A stretch of DNA of 64,000 nucleotides from Triops longicaudatus (GCA_022885665.1 JAGQDJ010000161.1:1-64000); one strand, 5' to 3'; shown: positions 35,826 through 52,140, numbered from the stretch's first letter. Notes: generated by a model not told the origin, from the letters alone. Made by a program: numbers and translations.

Positions 35826-37466
35826 CGTCGCGCTTCGGTTCCAATCGAACAAAAACTTGCCGAACCACGCAACGCTCGCTTAACTCGCCGCTGCCACTGC
35901 TGCTCCAGCGCGGACAAACAACCCAGAATAACCATGCTTGTTTACAGGCGAATATACACCGCTTATGACATCAAAGAACGCTCTGCCGTCGGAAACGTTA
36001 CCGACTGCCTGCTTCAACTTCCGTCCATCCATTTTCTGACCCCTTTGGACACAAGGTACAAAACCACCACCCCTTTTTTGCTCCAAGAGCTTCCTCAAGC
36101 ACTTCGTTATGATTTAGGGTACAGAAGACACCCTTCTTCTTCAGTATGACCACGATAATGAACCCTCATTTCCTTACAACTCCGGTAGATCCTCCATTAC
36201 AGTGCAATGCACGGCACGGAACATAGACGCAGGAAGCGCTTCCTAACAATGAAAATGTAATCCCCACGTGCCTTGCAAATTCGCCCTCCCTACTTGAACT
36301 CACCCCTTTACGTTATAGGGGTACAACTCTCCATTTTTTGCCAAATAAGACCTTTCGCAAGTACACCCTCATGGGGGGTAAAAACTTTGCTCTCTAATCC
36401 AGCTTTGATCTCTACAAAATTCCAATTTTTCCTTACACGAACCCTTGCTGGTTTTCTTGCCAAACAACCACCCCAGAAGTACTCAACACCCTCCTAAGGG
36501 GTATTGTTTCATATCCCTCATAAGGGAAAGTGTATTTGCAAGTACAGGAAAAGGAGGGCTAAAGTCAAAACGCATGGGTTGTCAACGAGCTTTTGTTGGA
36601 TCATAACAATAGAGAATCCTCCCAAGTTGCCTCGCAAAAGTAAGTCCAGCAAAAAAATAAAACTACTCAAGTTCCGGGCCCCCCTCTTATTACAGGGTGC
36701 ACTACCCTTGGCTTTTGTCCCCAAGTACGGTGAGTATATGCGTATTTCTATTGTATACCCTTGTACGACGTGACTCATTGGTAATGCTTTAGCTCCTTAA
36801 TGAACTCCTCACTATTAACCCTACTGTACACCCCTACCTTGGTCTCTTCCAGAAGCTTCTTTAGAAAAGTTCACAGAAAAAGAAAAAAGACGACGACAAT
36901 ACCTTCAAGATTAGACAATATTCCGTCTCATTTTACATCCTTTAATGGAAATGCACCCTTAAAACAGGAAAAAATCCGTGAAATTGTCACGTCCAGCAAT
37001 TAGTCTCACTTTGGTACGTCCATTTGCTTAAACACCAATTCAAACGGATGTGGACCTTCACCGCCCTTTGGATTCTTACGGAAGTTGTCTTTAGGGGTTT
37101 TTCCTGCCGTTGAGCTCATTTCAAACCTACCTTTGCACACGTACTGAACATGTACATTCACACTCGCATCCACATCCATTCACTCATGTAGACTGAGAAT
37201 GTCATGTTAGATGTTCATAAGGCGACGGAGCGTATCCTCCTTCCTTCCAAAGTGTCTGGGCGACAACCGTGTACACTGCGTACTCAAACGTACCTAGGTG
37301 TAAGTACTCGAACCTGTCAACTTGTAAGGGAGGGGTTGGGGTGGTAACATGGTATATACCCCAGAAAGTTGTACACCTCCCTTAATACAAACATAAAGGC
37401 TTTCCTTAAACTTAAAAAGGGCTGGTGGTTTTCATTGTTGATATGTTTTCGTTAAGGTTGCTTGGT

Positions 37467-37619
37467 TTAAGGAGTTATCGTTGTTGATGTTAGGGCTGCT
37501 GCTGCTGGCAGTTGGGGAATTTCTGCGTATCTTTCCGCAGAGTAGTGGTCTTGCTGCGAAGGTCTTCCATATACATTATGCATCGTGGCAAACGGGTTGC
37601 CCGCTGCGTTTGCATGAAA
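37467..37619 (-). CDS. Unrecognised candidate terminal exon with coding-like composition
   Basis: Minus strand. A good acceptor (TTTACTTTCTTCACACCTGAG) is followed by a 50-codon frame ending TAA. It contains NPFATMHNVYGRPSQQDHY, then SAERYAEIPQLPAAAALTST. The residue make-up (His, Tyr, Gln, Pro, Ala-rich) looks like the C-terminal tail of a transcription factor or signalling protein, and the GC content is above the flanks. I do not recognise the family. Upstream exons would lie beyond 37.7 kb on the minus strand, and I did not find them. Confidence 0.35.
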   Translation of the reverse strand, partial: FHANAAGNPFATMHNVYGRPSQQDHYSAERYAEIPQLPAAAALTSTTITP

Positions 37620-39084
37620 CTCAGGTGTGAAGAAAGTAAAGTCCGACGCTTAGATCTGCTGAGTCGCTGGACAAATGATGCACGACTTCTTATGCATACC
37701 ATTACGGCCAACGTAATCATGCAAAACATTTTTTTCCAAGACACCAAGAGCTTCTCAACTCCCTGCATTTTTTAACTGCTGTAAAAGCCTTCCATCAAAA
37801 TCAAGTTATTTTCTTTTCTCATTTTTATAAGCTCTGCTTCTCACGATGCGTCGTTTCACACCCCATTATCCATCCTGGATTTTATGTCTTAGCCACGGTA
37901 CCTCCTATAACTAAACACGGTTCCTTTTTACCCCAAAGACTTGCCGAAACGAAAAACGCGACCAATGTCATTTTGGGGATTTTAAATCAGAAAATTTTGA
38001 ACGCGAGCATAGCTAAGAAGATGGAAGAGTGTGGCCCGCGAGCGAGAGAGGGAGCTTTAGTACGATGATAATGTGTAAGCAAATCTGGAAGGTTTCCGAC
38101 AAAAACCTTGGGCATATAACCATCCATCAGCCGACCGACAGCTTCAAGTTTCTCTTCCTTTGGCCATCTCTTCCTCCCCAAAACGCAACGGGAGGTCTTG
38201 GTCCCAACACACAACTGTAGAGATGTATGTTGTTGTGTGTGTATGTATATGTGGTGTATGTGTATGTTTGCCATCCTTACACGCTTACGGGAAGGAAAAA
38301 CGAGGCATTTAATCATTAAGAGCGGTTTTGCGGTCATATAGGGATCACAGATTCGAAAAAGAAACAAGTCATCCGATTCTCAGCGCCAAGTCTTGGGATT
38401 TTTCCGAGGAGAAGACGTTTTAAGTTTTAAAACAAGCATTAGCGCCCCCGAAAACTTCAATCATGACAATGAAATTGGCTCAAGGAAGAGCCATTTTTTG
38501 CTGTGAAGACGTCAGGGTGCGGGTTTTAAGTTGTCCTGTGTCGAAAAATGGATGTGGTGTGCGATGCCTGACGAAAAAGAGCCAATTCATGATGAGAGGC
38601 GATGGCTTGAGTGGCTTGACGGCCGATTAAAACAGAAAATCCTTTTTGGGCTGCTTCTACGTGCGGCTTTAGGCGCAATAGCGCAATACTAATACATAAC
38701 ACGAGGGATATAAGTTAGTGGTGTGTATGTATGAAGACGTCCTTAACTCACAACAGTGATTACACTCTCCACCCATTCTCGGAATTTCCCCTGCCGCGTT
38801 TGGCGTTCATCTCAATATTCACCTTTTGCTAGACGCTCAAGGGAAACGTAAATCTAACATTGATCCCCGGCTCGAGCCTGACAAGCTTGTCAAGTTCTTA
38901 ATAGTTCGTATCGATGTACTGCATAATTGCTAACATTAACGCCCAGGGCCCCCTTTAGTTCCCCCCCCCCCCCCCACCTTGCACGGGAAATTGAGAATGT
39001 GCTTATAGGGAGTTGCGGTGTTGACGTTTACCGGGACGCGTCACGAAACACGAGTTCGGTTGACGTTACCCTTTCCGTTTTCGT

Positions 39085-39490
39085 GGCCGGGCGAGCAAGC
39101 TCTGCCTCGGCGACGTTCTTGCTTAACTCTCTGATTTGATCATTTTCCATCCCCGCCGAACAAACTTATCTGCGGCCAGGCACTTTAAGAAACGTTTGTT
39201 AAGAAGGGGAAGGGGGGGGGGGGGTGCTCGACTTTCGAACCATTTTCCTACCAGGCAGCGCAAGCTCAACTGCGGAGGAAGGGAGAGCGAGAGGGGGGTG
39301 AAGCACCCCTTCTTGCCCGACTCGAGTTGACACTGCATCTCGGTTTCGAACGTTTTTCCTGACCGATTGAGCAAGCTCAGCAGCGGTCACGTCTTGACAA
39401 GAAAACGTTCAATTTCTGAGTTTCCAGAGGCATTAGCGACCGACGTTTTCGAACATTCCTCACCCGGATGAGCAAGCCTAGCTGCGGTTA
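39085..39490. repeat. GC-rich degenerate minisatellite, ~60-107 bp spacing
   Basis: Five units of the form TTTCGAACNTTTTTCC..CCGG.TGAGCAAGCTCAGCTGCGG at about 39085, 39147, 39234, 39341 and 39443. The most constant part is GAGCAAGCTCAGC.GCGG. Related phrases occur at 53.03-53.18 kb and, more loosely, 60.3-60.6 kb. Confidence 0.6.
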
Positions 39491-41672
39491 GGCTTGGGCA
39501 GAAAAGCTCGGTAAGAAGTCACGAGCTTCCTGACGTCGCATGTCACACGGCAGGAACAGGGTCTCTAGCCCGTGAGCAAAGTGGGCGCGGAAAATTTCAT
39601 TTGGTGGTGGTGCGTTACTCGGCCACTTTGTTTCACACAGATCCGCATTCCCTTTAAAGCTTATAAACTATTTACCACACAAAATCCTTTTTTATTCTCA
39701 GCTCGCGCGTATCTTCCACAGTCTGGTAAGAATGGACTGTTCCATCCCATGCATGAAAAGTTGGCGTTAATGCCTTTCTATGAGAAGACACATGGTCCTC
39801 TGTACCATAAATATTCCGTCGAGTGATTGGATTGCATCTCGTTTTTTCTTCAAGGCCCCAGTCCTGCGCATAACCATTTCATGTTCTTTGCGTGTCAAGA
39901 CCCATCACAGTCTATTCGTAGTACATGACATACGATTACTCCAGCTCCTCTTTATGTCCTCCTATTGTTCTCCCGACATTGACTTGATCAGCATAAGCAA
40001 ATTAGTACGCCATGATCATGTGACGTTGTCGGCAACCAGATCGTATATACTTTCGCTGACGCTGCTTCCCTTTTTACACTATGGGAGAAATAAACCCACT
40101 GTCTTAACCACCTTTATCTCTTTTCTTTCCTTCACTCGAAAATGAAACAAAAATCCCCAAAATAAAAACAAAAATTCAAAGCAAAAAAGAAATGCTTTTG
40201 TATTGGCCTTGAAAAGAAAAACAAGGCAACCGACAGCGACTCCTTTCATCCCTTCTCGTAAAACGTTTTGCTCAAGTGTGAATTTTACGCCAATGAGCTC
40301 GCCTAAGACCATTCGACTTAACAGGGTTGTTGAGTGGTGATTTACTCCCGGCACCTAACCAAATAACCCCTACGACCACCACCCACTAGCCATTCTCTCG
40401 AAGCCTTCCCACCAGGCTTTGGATCAATTCTTGATTGGAGAGCCCCAAGTATGCACGAGCGTGTCAAGGCGCCATGACTCCTATCAAGCCCAAAAGGGCC
40501 ATCAAAAGCTCATGGAAGGGCAAGTCTCCCCAGTACAGATACTGCCACATACACTGAGCTTTCAAATACTCACACAGACCACATATCCATAACCCAAACG
40601 TATCTAAGAACCTTCCCACAAAAAAGAGCCCATCATGCATGATGCATGAGATTTCGCGGGCCGGGCTGTCTCAAAAACTCGGTGCAATCGTAAGAAGCGA
40701 TTTCTTACTTTGTTTTCTAGCACAGGATGAAAGTATATTTTCCCTCCCCCCCGCCAGTGGGTGGATAGGAGGTTTGAGGTGTCTGACGTTTTAAACTTGT
40801 TATCGTGGTTTTTGCATTGTTGCTCAATAGCGTCAATCTTATCAAGCTTGGTCCAGCTAATAAAAGCTCGTTGGATTTTACGGGCTTTTGGCCTGCTTTG
40901 GAGGTGTTAAAAATGCTAACCAATTTCAATAGAAAATTGGTTGGGGGGAGCACCTTCATGGGTTAAGCAATAAAACAATACAAAAAGAAGAAGTCAGAAA
41001 AAAACTTCTAAAAAGCGATGAAGAGGTCAACCAGGTTTGACCTTCCACCAACTCTTTTAAAAAACATAGAGCTGGTGCTCATAATTCAAAAGCCAAAGGA
41101 GGCTCTCTCTCTCTCCATTGCAAAATCCTTCCCTTATGATTCAAACATTCTTGACTTCCCAACACCCATCAACTGGTGAGCCAACCGTGGCGTAACGAAA
41201 CTTTTGCAGCCACGAAAAAATGAGGACACACGTACAGAACAACACACACACACACAGAGGAATGTTCCTACAGAATTTTTTGGTGGCTCAAAAAGGGACC
41301 ATGCGAAAGGTGAGGGAGACAATGCCTTTAAAACTTTCGGCCTAAAATTTGATTTGCATGCCCACGACCAAAAGGCTACTCAACCCCCACCCTCCAATAA
41401 ATCACTGGAGAAAAATTTTATTCTTCTTTTCTATTGCGGGAATAAATGTAAAATTTGCAATAAATGTAAAGATTTGTAATCAACGTTAACATATAGTACA
41501 GAATACACTATAAACGTAAGAGTTTGTTCAATTAATGTAAGAATGCGTTCTTTTACATCTGATGACCTAGGAGCCAATCTAAAAGAGAACCCGCTTATAA
41601 GAGAAGCTTGATATGTTATCACATTTGAATGGCTTTACTGCGAGAAAGACGACCAAAGAGAAGAAAAGGAGA

Positions 41673-41980
41673 GCTTGGATGTAAGAGAGTCGGAGTCTCT
41701 TAGATCCGGGCTGGAACTTTAGAACATTATTTTATCAATTTTTGCAGTTGAAAAGGTTTCAAAGTCCAAAAAAAAAATCAATCAATTTAAAGAAACGAGG
41801 AGATCAAGAGAGCCCGGATGTAAAAGAGTGTCACCTCGTTGAGTCTCTTACACCCGGGTTGAGCTCTATGTCGACTTTTTGTCCTATTGCTGCAATTTGA
41901 AAGCTTTACAAATCGAAATGAAAAGAAAGCCCGGACGTAAGAGAGTCCCAGTCAGTGGTGTCACCCATATCCGGGTGGAG
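41673..41980. repeat. Three tandem units carrying a GCCCGGATGTAAGAGA hairpin
   Basis: Units start at 41673, 41812 and 41929. In each, GCCCGGATGTAAGAGA is followed within 8-30 bases by its inverse complement in the style of TCTCTTACACCCGGG. The third unit's right arm is eroded. Linkers share phrases such as GCAATTTGAAAGCTTTAC and GCAGTTGAAAAGGTTTC. Confidence 0.65.
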
Positions 41981-44900
41981 ACTACAAATACCTTCAAGCT
42001 TGAAACTATCACCTTAATTTTCACGAACCTCAAGCTAAGCTTCAAAAACAGGTGTTGCGAACACACACACCTCCCTAAAGCGATGCTTTTTCCAGAAATG
42101 CATTTAATCGGAGATAACGAAATAACGATTAAAGGAACAATGCTACACGTGACACCAATAATGGCGTAAAAGCACTCCTATATGATAAAAGAGCTCGTAT
42201 TACAGCTTTGAATCGATATGGCGAAATCGACGGTCTTTACGTCCGTTTAATTAAGATATTCGCTTTATGGAAACAATGCCAACAGAGTTTCGAGTTAACT
42301 GAACCATTGCTAATTTTACTGCTTAAGCTCATTACGCTCCCAAAAATGACTGTTTTCCCAATACTCTTCCGGAATTTGTATACTACCTTATCACTTAACG
42401 AAGTCTTGGTCCCTTCGCCGTACATTTACTGTCCACTTTTTGTACGTGTTTAATCAAGCGTGTTCAATTCCCTTTTATCTCGCTCCATCCTCAAAGTTTT
42501 TGTCCACTCTTCTTACGCAAACTTCCACAACAGCAAATTATAAGTTTAGCACTGCCCTCCCCCCCACTGCCACCACTAACCCCCTACCACCTTCTCTTCT
42601 CTTCCCCACCCCAATTCAGATTAGAATCAAATTTCCTATTCATTGACAAGAATGCTGAGTACCCACAAAACCCTGGGAAAGCTCTGACTAAGTTCGAAAA
42701 GCGATCAGATTACGGCTGCTGTGCAAAAACCTCCGTTCCCAACTGACGCAAGCTTGTTTTGGCCTTCCGTAAATAAAGCAATAATCGTAACGGACATTGG
42801 TTTTCGTCGTCAAAACGCAGATACAGTGCCTCCATCACGTTGTTTCATCCGCCCCTACCCTATGCATATGTGGGCCTCCATCTTTTACAACACAGCTTCG
42901 TGTTATGTGTACTCCCCTCTTATGTCCTCCTTGTCTTTATCTTACATGTTTATATGGACCCAATAGAACCTCCTAGGGAGCCACGGCCGTTCGGTTCCGT
43001 TTCCTTCGCCACTGCTGGCCTAACTCCTTCTAACAACAAGTCATTTAACTTGTCCAAATCGTCACTAGGATAAGCATCGCTGCTTTACAATAGCTTGTAA
43101 ACAGCCATGTTTGCCCCCCTTTTACATATTACAACCCAATACAGCCCTTATTACGGCCTCTTTCCACTGTTACAATCGCCCCCGAGCTGCACAGCGTCGA
43201 AACTACGGGTGCTACGGACTCCGTTCTTCCTTTGTTCTAACCTGCTGTAAGCCTTAGTGGAGACCATGACTTTTGGTACGTGTACGTTTTTGCGTTCGTG
43301 TTCTGCTGGCGTTTGTGTGTTGTATCCCGGGCGTATTTAGGGACTATGGACAACAGGTATGCCCGCAGACGCACATAAAAACGGCCTGCAACGCCTCGGC
43401 ATCTTCAGCACCCATAAAACAGGAACTCTATCTCATACGTTTAGCCTCCCAACACACACACTAAACCGAACTCTTGGCTCAAGCTTTACTTTTTTCTTTT
43501 AACCCAAGCCACCTCTAATAAAAACGGAAAATAAATAGTTCTCCAAGGCTCGTCGGGAAAATCTCCACATGTACATGAATGCGAAAGACAAAAAAAGGCT
43601 TGAAAAAGGGGCAGGGACTCCTATTCCCATGGTTCGACATTGATGGTCGTGTGATGGATGGCAGGCCAGAGGGCGGAGTTTCTCACCCCCCGAAAAAGTT
43701 CCTGCCTTCTTTTTGGCTTCTCCTTGATTTTTTGGCACCCAAGGAAATTTTGGCCTGAACCAATGTTTAGCAGCTCACATATGGCGCTTAACGACGGTAA
43801 ACAACGGTACTCAAATTAACTTTGGAGAAAAATCTAGGGAGATAAAAGAGGGATGGTAAAAAACAATCTCGATTGGTATGCAACCTACAAGATAATAAAA
43901 ATGGTGAAAGAGAGAACCCAGGCTTCGGGAAAAGTGTGAAATAGAAGCGTTTGAAAACGAGGCGATTTATCTGATGCACGTCCAACATTGGGTTTCACAC
44001 CTTCCCTCAAAGTCAATCGATTCGTTCACCTAGTGGCTCCACCTCCCATCTACTTATCTTTAAAGACATTACTCATAAACCTTTAACACCTCATAGAACC
44101 TCACAGATACCGTACACATCCTACACTTTGGTTATTCTCATTTTTTTACTTTCCATATTTTTATTTCACCACACGCTATGAAAAGGTGTAAAGAAACCAT
44201 CTTTAAATTTCTACAGCGTAGCATAATACAAAAATTTGTTTTAGGGGGTTTTGGGCCTTCAAAACCAAAAAATATGAGGTTTTGAACCGTGGGGAAGAAA
44301 AATAATACTAAAAAATATTTTAATGCTCTTCCTCTTCGTTCGATGATATATATCCGTTTAACACAACAAGTATGGTCTAGGGTTGAAGAAGGGAGAACGC
44401 CCACCCTGGGATATTCCATTGCTTTGGCCACGAGGGGGTCTGAAACCCCTTCAATACTTAACCCCTTCTTTTGGCCCCTTTTTAAAGCAGGTCACGGTGT
44501 CTATTGCTTTTCAATCCGATACATTATCGAAAGGTTTCGAAACACATACAGTGGTGAATATATGGTTTTGAAGCCCTAACACATTTCTCTTCTCCCCCCA
44601 ACGGACTTTTTGATTCCTAACCTGTATTCTTATTAGGGTTATATATCGATGGACCTTTTTGGTATAAGGGGTATATCGACTAGTATAGGGTTTATATAGG
44701 GTTTGTATAGGGAGAAAGGTACTGTGGTCGGACGAGCAGACGCCGGACACGTGGGGTGCAACTTTAAGTGCTCAACGAGGTGCTCAACGGTGATGATAAA
44801 AGAGAAGGTTAAGCAATTAAAAAGATATGTATAGGAGCGTAGACTAACAGAGCCTATGCAAGCAAACGGAAGGTTTTTGAGAGCGAAGGAAGCGCACAAA

Positions 44901-45119
44901 GCTGACGGTCTTGAAGGGCCATTCTTATGCTTCCATATACTCGGGCCGTTACGGCTGTTAACATCCATAAAACCTTGCGTAACAATGAATTCCTACACGG
45001 CGTTTTACACGACATTACAGTGAGAAGAGGGGAAATTTCGAGTGGAGTGAAAAGAAAGAACCGGCTTGGTGCGGAAAAAGCGAAGAAAGGGCTTCAAACC
45101 GGATAATCGAGTTTACTTA

Positions 45120-45770
45120 ACCGGCTTCATACGTTCACACTGTGTGCGTTATCCTTAGGAAGTTTTGGTTTTAGGGTTCGATCGCTTTAACCAGGAATGA
45201 CGAGCTAGTGTGAATGAAGGTAAAATCAAGGTTAACTTCGGGGTTTGAAAACTCTGGTTTCTTCTTCATGGAAAACTTTCAGTTACCTTACGTGTTAAGA
45301 GTTAAACATGAGCTAGCCGAGACGATGAGGGGGTGTGACCAAGAGCTTAAACAGGGTTAAATTCGAGGTAAACGTGACGGGTTAAAAGACGCTAGTGAGT
45401 CTATTATGGAAACTTTGAATTACTTTACGTGTTACCCGATGTTCATACTACATGCGTTAATCTTAGGTAAATGTGGGCTACAATGAGTTAACCATGATCT
45501 AAGGGTACTGTGAAAGAGGGCAAAATCAGGGGTAACGTCAAGGTTAGTGCAGCATGTTTCAAAAACTGTGGTTCTCATTGTGGAGAACTTGGAATTTCAA
45601 TACTGTGTTAGAATGTGTTCACACAATTTAAGTTAACCATGGTTAGAAGTAAAACTTGTTTGCCGGTAAATGTGAGGTAACTCCGAGGATAAAATAGAGC
45701 TTAAAAGACTACTTCTTCACTACCGAGAACTTATGCAATGTGCACAAGTGCAAAATCGAGGGAAACGGTA
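45120..45770. repeat. Degenerate tandem repeat, about 4 units of ~140-175 bp
   Basis: Recurring landmarks: ATGGAAAACTTTCAGTTAC (45269), ATGGAAACTTTGAATTAC (45405), TGGAGAACTTGGAATTTC (45581) and CGAGAACTTATGCAAT (45724), together with repeats of GTTAACCATG, GTGTTA and GGTAAA.TCAGG phrases. Confidence 0.55.
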
Positions 45771-46219
45771 TGAAAGGAGTTTTTTTTTACCCTAAAATGA
45801 ATTCGCTCACTTTAAGTTTAACTACACTCACTCCATCTGTGATAACTCTTTTAACCGAACTTGGAAGACTGGGTATCCAATATTCGCCACAGATAGAACA
45901 TAGTGTGAACAACTGCAAAAAGGTAGATAAAACTGCATGAGGTAATGCAATGCTCGCTTTTAGATCATTTAGATGCATTTTCACTTTTCCCTCGAACGAC
46001 CCTGCCTTTTAGCCTCATGTTTGCCCATGTTTACACTAGTAGTTCAAAAGGTGGTAAAATCCTTGGTTTACTATACGGAAGTTTGAGACCACGCAAAATG
46101 ACCAAGCGCTTGCGTGGGACATGCAGAGCTCGTAAAAGCTCCCGTAATTAAAGGAGTTCCCTCTGAAAGGATCATTGTTGCACACTGCTGCACGCACATC
46201 TGAAGAGTTTGACAAAGAC

Positions 46220-46440
46220 ATTCATTCGCTCCCCGGCGCAACCTACCTTCCTTCGGCCACGGGCAGTGTTTCCCCGCTCGCTGCTCTCCGATCTGTCTTA
46301 ATGCTCGTTCCCTGGCGCAACCTACCTCTCCCCGGCCAAGCGTGCAGCAAGCCACTCGCTCCTACTCCTCCCGCGTCAAGTCCTTGTCCCCCGGCTTGGG
46401 CATGGCGTTACGCCGGTTGCGACACATTTCTGCCCATTTT
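46220..46440. repeat. GC-rich short duplication
   Basis: CATTCGCTCCCCGGCGCAAC followed by CTACCTTCC recurs about 80 bases later as ATGCTCGTTCCCTGGCGCAAC followed by CTACCTCTCC. Not coding as far as I can see; three frames are open by chance in the GC-rich DNA. Confidence 0.4.
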
Positions 46441-47752
46441 CTTGCCACAAGAGTGACACACTGTTACATCAAAGATCTCAAGTGCTGGCAGGAGGTTTAC
46501 CGTTGGTTCAAAGGTGTCGCGGTCACGTCGTAAATTCTGCCTCCCTGTACAAGTACCCAGTACAGTACACCTTCCTTTATTTCTCTCTTTCTTTTTTTTC
46601 GTTCTTCCTCAATTCTGTTCAAATTTCATTCTTTCGCTCTCGAAACTGCCATACAAGTCCTTTTCTCTCGCATCTCGAGCCAAAACCCGCAAACAATAGA
46701 TTCTCACACCATGGACCCCAACGCGAACAATTGCTACCCTCCTAACCCCCCATTTTGGTCAAAGAAAAGCCTCACCATTTCTTGTGGCCATCAATGGTCA
46801 ACCTTTAAAGCCACACTTCTCCTTCACTGTATCCCCTCTTTTGTAAATGTCAGCCCCCAAAAGTCCCCGAAAGTTACCTTACTCCGGTCAGAGGTCGAAA
46901 AGCTACAGCAATAATGGTCGCTTACGAACTTTTCTAGTACGCTTACAAGTCTATACCCGAAACATACCGTACAGTACCACCGGGAAAAATCCGGCTTTTT
47001 ATCGTCTTCAATGCGGAACTCGACTCAATAGCTGCCCAAGTATATCTATACGCTCTCCTTTTTTAATCTAGCTTGGGCATCTCTCTCCATTCTCTTTCTC
47101 TCTTCTTGAAACATTATTCATTCCTTTCCATTCTTTTGGGTCGGCAAGAGCGTTTTCCACCCTCAAGGTGTAGCATGAGCAGCAGCAGCCACCAGCAGCT
47201 TGCCACATACACGTAGTACACAAGAGGAGGTGGCGCCCTCAGCCATCGCTTTCTTTCAGAAAAGGTTGTCCCATTTGCATAAAGCCATACTCCTAAAGCT
47301 ATAAAAATCCTCTCAACTGTGGGAGGTGATCCTCTACCTTTTTACATGACAATTACCTTCTCCCACCATGCACCATTGCAAATTTTCCTTCGCGCCCTTT
47401 GGCTTCGCTTATCTGCCCTTTATTTTCGTTCTGTTTTTGCCTCACAATCCCACACACATTCCAAACAAAAAATTCACAGTCCAGTTTTCGTGACAAATTT
47501 ACCTATCTTTTTGACAAAACTGAAAACACATTTCCACATTGAAAACACCCTTTTATAACTAACTATAAGCTACTAAACGGATTTTAGGATCCGGGAATAC
47601 ATAAATACGCACGACAATAGTCTGTGTATAATGAACTTCGGAAATAGCGAATAAGGAGATTCCACCAAACAAGGAAAAAATATAAAAAAGAAGACTTCAA
47701 ACGTAACAAAATTTACGAAAAAGGCTTTACTCTTGTTATTTGGTTACAAATA

Positions 47753-47918
47753 CAGGAGAATCTCGCTTTAACGAACTCTTTCATAACGAACATTCGGATA
47801 CTAGGCGTAATCTAAAGTCCAGAGGTGCGTAAATGCGCATAAAAACTTCCAATATATTGAATTTCGGAATTAGCGAACAGTTCGTGATGTTCTTTGGAAG
47901 TTCGTTTTAACGAGACTG
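47753..47918. mobile_element. pogo/Tigger-type MITE, 166 bp
   Basis: The left end CAGGAGAATCTCGCTTTAAC pairs with the right end GTTTTAACGAGACTG, the typical pogo-family terminal repeat CAGTAGAGTCTCGTTATAAC. Preceded by TA. No transposase inside. Confidence 0.6.
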
Positions 47919-48030
47919 CATTATTCAATGAACAAGCAAACAAATACAAAGATTTAAAAATTTAAAAAAAAACGAAAATTTGTTAGAAAAATAACAATGC
48001 TATACACTTGTTCTTTCAGTTATAAAACAA

Positions 48031-48155
48031 AGTAGGAACTCGCTGTAACAAAACCGGGGTATGTACATGCTCAGAGAAAACATTTGATATTATGAATGTC
48101 AAACACGGCACAGTTTTTCCTGTTTCCAATAGTACATTATAACAAGATTCTACTG
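48031..48155. mobile_element. Second pogo/Tigger-type MITE, truncated or shorter
   Basis: The left end AGTAGGAACTCGCTGTAAC pairs with the right end CATTATAACAAGATTCTACTG, followed by the expected TA. About 125 bp. Confidence 0.5.
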
Positions 48156-48560
48156 TAATTCCATTTTTTAATTAATTTTGTTTTCAATTTCATATTGACA
48201 TTTATTTATTTTTATTGACAGTAAAATTTATTTTGCATTATAAATAATTTTTGTTTTATTTGCAACGGTTTTTTCTTTAATTTTCGAAATTTCGCTTTTT
48301 CTTTTCTTTCTCGGAGACAAAGAATGTTTTTGCACGCAAAAAAAAACGGCTTTTTAGCGCTGTTAAGACTCCAAGATCAAGAACATACAAGCAACTGAGA
48401 AACGCTTGTGTAAAAAGTTCTCGTTAGGCAAGAAGTTTTGAGTGACGGTTCAGTGATTGGTAGGCGTGGCTTTTTTGACCCCCCTAGCCCGGGACCTCAA
48501 GACATTACACACATCACAAATAGAAAAAATAATGCCTCTATCTCATCTTAGTTCCTCCTG

Positions 48561-51880
<3,320 letters not shown>

Positions 51881-51885
51881 AACTG

Positions 51886-52140
51886 ACGAGTTCTTGTCAG
51901 TGTGAATTAACTTAGACTTCGATGTTACGCGTTCCCTTCTATTAACGATATATACTAAAGTACACAAAAGTGTTTCCGTGTCATTACTCTCTTTTAAAAA
52001 TATCGCAGAACTAGATAAGTTCCTTGTCGATGTGACCTAACTGGGACTAAAAGCTGTGCGTTATCTTAGGTTAGCGATTAATACTGAAGCGTAAAGGTCT
52101 TTCCATCGTTTCCTTAAGGTCAGAAGTTTCGTGACGAACA
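51886..52140. repeat. Degenerate tandem duplication, ~128-bp period
   Basis: GACGAGTTCTTGTCAGTGTG at 51886 recurs as GATAAGTTCCTTGTCGATGT at 52014. Further matches are AACTTAGACT/AACTGGGACT and TTAACGATATATACT/TTAGCGATTAATACT. Confidence 0.5.

Larger units (their letters stand above)
28561..37460. other. Region upstream of ephrin, no gene recognised
   Basis: Nearly 9 kb upstream of the ephrin promoter candidate. It contains a tandem duplication (29640-29900), a GTAC island (33530-33965), a G/GA microsatellite (34706-34755), two poly(A) tracts (35312, 35688), and two low-confidence exon candidates (34397-34590, 35716-35825). Otherwise ordinary AT-leaning DNA with short chance frames. Confidence 0.5.
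37623..48537. other. No gene recognised; repeats dominate
   Basis: About 11 kb with only short chance frames. Holds a poly(C) run (38961-38976), a poly(G) run near 39210, the GC-rich minisatellite (39085-39490), the hairpin tandem repeat (41673-41980), a degenerate tandem block (45120-45770), a short GC-rich duplication (46220-46440) and pogo-type MITEs (47753-48155). Confidence 0.5.

Noticed and set aside
35745..35860. Possible tRNA-like sequence near TGGTCGTTAAGCA
   Set aside because: The B box is absent and stems do not close.
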